The notes under the pieces were generated by a model. That model was given only the letters and a program-made list of their open reading frames with translations. It was not told where the DNA came from and searched no databases. Positions 31,521-33,274 of a stretch of 33,274 bases of DNA are shown in pieces. How positions within the stretch are numbered: position 1 is the first letter of the stretch; each line of letters begins with the position of its first letter. Both the position numbers and the translations under genes were made by a program. Source of the stretch: Methanothrix sp. (lineage in GTDB: Archaea > Halobacteriota > Methanosarcinia > Methanotrichales > Methanotrichaceae); NCBI GenBank assembly GCA_017994055.1, contig JAGOLL010000023.1, positions 1-33,274 of the forward strand. The letters are read 5' to 3'.

Positions 31521-32264
31521 TCACCCGTACATGGGAAACTCTTTGGGCAATTGCATCTGCTGCTCCTCAGGGGAAGCGGCCTTCATCTGCTGCGCAAGCT
31601 GGGCCATCTGCAGCTCAATCTGCTCCGCCTGCTCCGAGAGCTTCTCGGTGCTGATCCCCAGGTCGTAGATCTTGTTCAGTGTCTCTATGGCGGCTATGGC
31701 AGCTCTCGGGTCGGGCTCGGCGGAGGCCGTCTCCCCCAAAAGGCATACGGCAGGCATATTCCTGATGCGGCACTCATTCATGATGCTGCCGGTGATCCCG
31801 GTGATGGTACCGATCTCAAAGACCTCCGTCTTGTCCTTGATCCGCTCCAGAAGCTCCGGGCGGCTGACCGCCCCGAAGACCCGGTGCTCCTCGCCCATGA
31901 CGGTGATGCCGGCCAGGCAGATCATCTCCCGGGCCCCAATGGACTGGGCCCAGGATACTATCTCCCTGCCGATCTCAAAGGAGGCCAGGGGGTGGACAGG
32001 TATATCCGCCGTCAGGATCACCAGGCCCTTGGATACGTCCTCGTAGATTCTCACGGGCATGTTCACCACCCCGCCTAAAAGAACCGCCAGAGGGGGGAAG
32101 TATTTGGAGCTCATGGCCCCCAGGTAGGTCATCTTCAGTTCGTTGACTATGTATTGGCTGGCTATATTTCCCACCAGGCCGATTCCGGGGAAGCCCTCGA
32201 TCAAGATGGGGTTCTTGACCGAGGGCTCCTTCTCCAGAATGACCTGGACGATCTCCTTATCCAT
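31521..32264 (-). CDS. PAC2-family protein (archaeal proteasome-assembly-chaperone-like)
   Basis: This 247-residue protein has the PAC2 signature near the start (ILIEGFPGIGLVGNIASQYI), the conserved AVSRPELLERIK-like middle and a coiled-coil, glutamine-rich C-terminus (from about 200, AEQIELQMAQLAQQMK). Archaeal homologues such as PbaB bind the proteasome or act as chaperones and activators. ATG 32264 is preferred to GTG 32297 because it gives the usual start, though neither has a ribosome binding site. It is the first gene of a leftward group with DUF473 and the DHPS-like gene, and is divergent from the exported gene at 32493. Confidence 0.9.
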   Translation of the reverse strand: MDKEIVQVILEKEPSVKNPILIEGFPGIGLVGNIASQYIVNELKMTYLGAMSSKYFPPLAVLLGGVVNMPVRIYEDVSKGLVILTADIPVHPLASFEIGREIVSWAQSIGAREMICLAGITVMGEEHRVFGAVSRPELLERIKDKTEVFEIGTITGITGSIMNECRIRNMPAVCLLGETASAEPDPRAAIAAIETLNKIYDLGISTEKLSEQAEQIELQMAQLAQQMKAASPEEQQMQLPKEFPMYG

Positions 32265-32492
32265 GAGGATTAGTTGGCGGTGATCGGAGATAAGCACATC
32301 GCTTATGGTGTGCAGGGCAGGGTACAGAAGTCTTTAGGTCTCCTGACTATTCTGCAGAGTGGTGCAAGTCATCTGAGCTGCCCGCCAAGTAGTTCAAATC
32401 AAGTTTGGATGCCTCGGAATCCTTGATGAATTAACCAACAACTATAAGTATTGATGCAGCTCTTTATTTAAAAACTCGCAGGAGTTTCCTCG

Positions 32493-33274
32493 ATGAAAGA
32501 GACTCTAAAATTAATTTTGATTGCTTTTATAATATTCTCAGGAATAGGCTCTTCAGATAGTTGGTTTGGCTACGTGAAGACCGCAAATGATACTTGGAGC
32601 ATATACAGGCACAGCGATAATATGAGCTTCAAATCAGACCAATACATCGAGGGAAAAATTAAGGCATTTGAAGGCCCTCGAGGAAGAGTTCTTGCTCCTT
32701 ATTGTTCCTACTTAGAGAACATGAACCTCAATGATGTCAGGCTTAAAGAGCGGACAGCAGCAAAGGAGGGCAACTACACCTCATTTGAGCTGATAAATGC
32801 CAATTCAAAGGTCATCCCGCCTATCTCGCTGGATATAAATAAACCAGACGATTCTGATATATATACAATTGACTTTGGCGAGGAGTGGCCGGCAAATATA
32901 TCCGCCATGAAAAGCCTGGAATATTCCGGCTTAGGCATAAATAATCAGGATTTTTCAGGAAATAATCTTGATTTTGTGGAAAGCAATCTCTTATATAACC
33001 AAAAATTAGTAAAGGACCTGTTCATTGGAATGAGACTTGATAGAATGAATGCTACAGTGATTGCCACAGATGACAATATAATTCGCGCAGATAAGAAGAC
33101 CACTAAGGATCTGAATTTCAAGATCTCGACAAGTACAACTGGCATTGCGGACTTCAAGTTTCAGCATTCAGGCTCTGAATTCAATAGAGCCCCCGTAACG
33201 GATTACGAGATTCTCAATATGGGGGAGGAGAGATATCAGGGATCATTCAATATAACCAAGGATATCCGAATGAG
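32493..33274 (+). CDS. Exported protein, likely member 4 of the local family (runs off the right edge)
   Basis: From the ATG at 32493 the frame is open for 260 codons to the last base, with no stop. It has a signal peptide (residues 5-18, ILIAFIIF) and many N-x-S/T sites. Near the end ERYQGSFNITKDI (246-258) matches the C-terminal family block of the exported proteins at 14930-17985 (YEGEFEIARRI, FTGVFEAEKLI). The DNA is AT-rich compared with its neighbours. AGGAG at about 32480-32484 stands 8 bases before the ATG. An AT-rich TTTATTTAAAA (about 32462-32472) lies just upstream. Family membership rests on one block and is moderate. Confidence 0.75.
   Translation, partial: MKETLKLILIAFIIFSGIGSSDSWFGYVKTANDTWSIYRHSDNMSFKSDQYIEGKIKAFEGPRGRVLAPYCSYLENMNLNDVRLKERTAAKEGNYTSFELINANSKVIPPISLDINKPDDSDIYTIDFGEEWPANISAMKSLEYSGLGINNQDFSGNNLDFVESNLLYNQKLVKDLFIGMRLDRMNATVIATDDNIIRADKKTTKDLNFKISTSTTGIADFKFQHSGSEFNRAPVTDYEILNMGEERYQGSFNITKDIRM

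Noticed and set aside
31551..32078. 175-codon + strand frame
   Set aside because: It is antisense to the PAC2 gene, is rich in Leu/Gly/Asp by composition only, and has no ribosome binding site.

Overview
The window is archaeal and very probably from an aceticlastic methanogen of the Methanothrix (Methanosaeta) type. The evidence is archaeal ribosomal proteins (L7Ae, S28e, L24e) with Ndk and aIF5B in one operon, a HerA ATPase, archaeal-style ribosome binding sites (GGAGGTGA), TATA boxes about 25 bases before leaderless starts, and families mostly confined to methanogens (DUF1890, DUF1894, DUF473, a dihydropteroate-synthase-like protein). The genus is an inference from this mix and from a set of lineage-type exported proteins.

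Bases 1-9720 look like a defence or conflict island. It holds an IS-end-like structured stretch, a decayed IS1634-type transposase, and a 1102-residue TIR / seven-blade WD40 / Roc GTPase / COR-like / zinc ribbon / DUF4365 protein. These are followed by a bacterial/haloarchaeal-type HMG-CoA synthase, a 1063-residue CHAT protease / NB-ARC-like NTPase / TPR protein, and a VapBC toxin-antitoxin pair with a perfect inverted repeat across the vapB start. The two giant proteins share one logic (effector + NTP switch + repeat sensor) and are the strongest candidates for an under-described immune system.

Bases 9733-13448 hold a leftward sulfur-carrier and cofactor cluster: a SAMP/ThiS-like protein ending in GG, an E1-like ThiF/MoeB protein, DUF1890, DUF1894, MoaD (also ending in GG), MoaE, CutA and a small protein ending in CGG. 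A divergent leaderless dodecin gene follows. A GT4 glycosyltransferase (13576-14685) precedes three exported proteins (14930-17985) that share motifs with one another. A fourth, incomplete relative runs off the right edge (32493-33274).

Bases 18155-25490 hold HerA, a membrane-anchored nitroreductase-like (Acg-type) protein, dCMP deaminase, a half-size MFS protein broken by one extra base, an exported small protein, an htpX pseudogene with a large internal deletion, an AT-rich CNNM/CorC-type membrane protein, and a GDT1-type cation transporter whose natural start is interrupted by an in-frame stop.

Bases 25502-28641 are the conserved leftward translation operon L7Ae - S28e - L24e - Ndk - aIF5B, probably continuing into the GDT1 gene. 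Bases 28758-32264 hold a leftward group: PAC2-family protein, DUF473, the dihydropteroate-synthase-like protein (probable methanopterin biosynthesis) and an exported protein of unknown function. No tRNA, rRNA or CRISPR array was seen.
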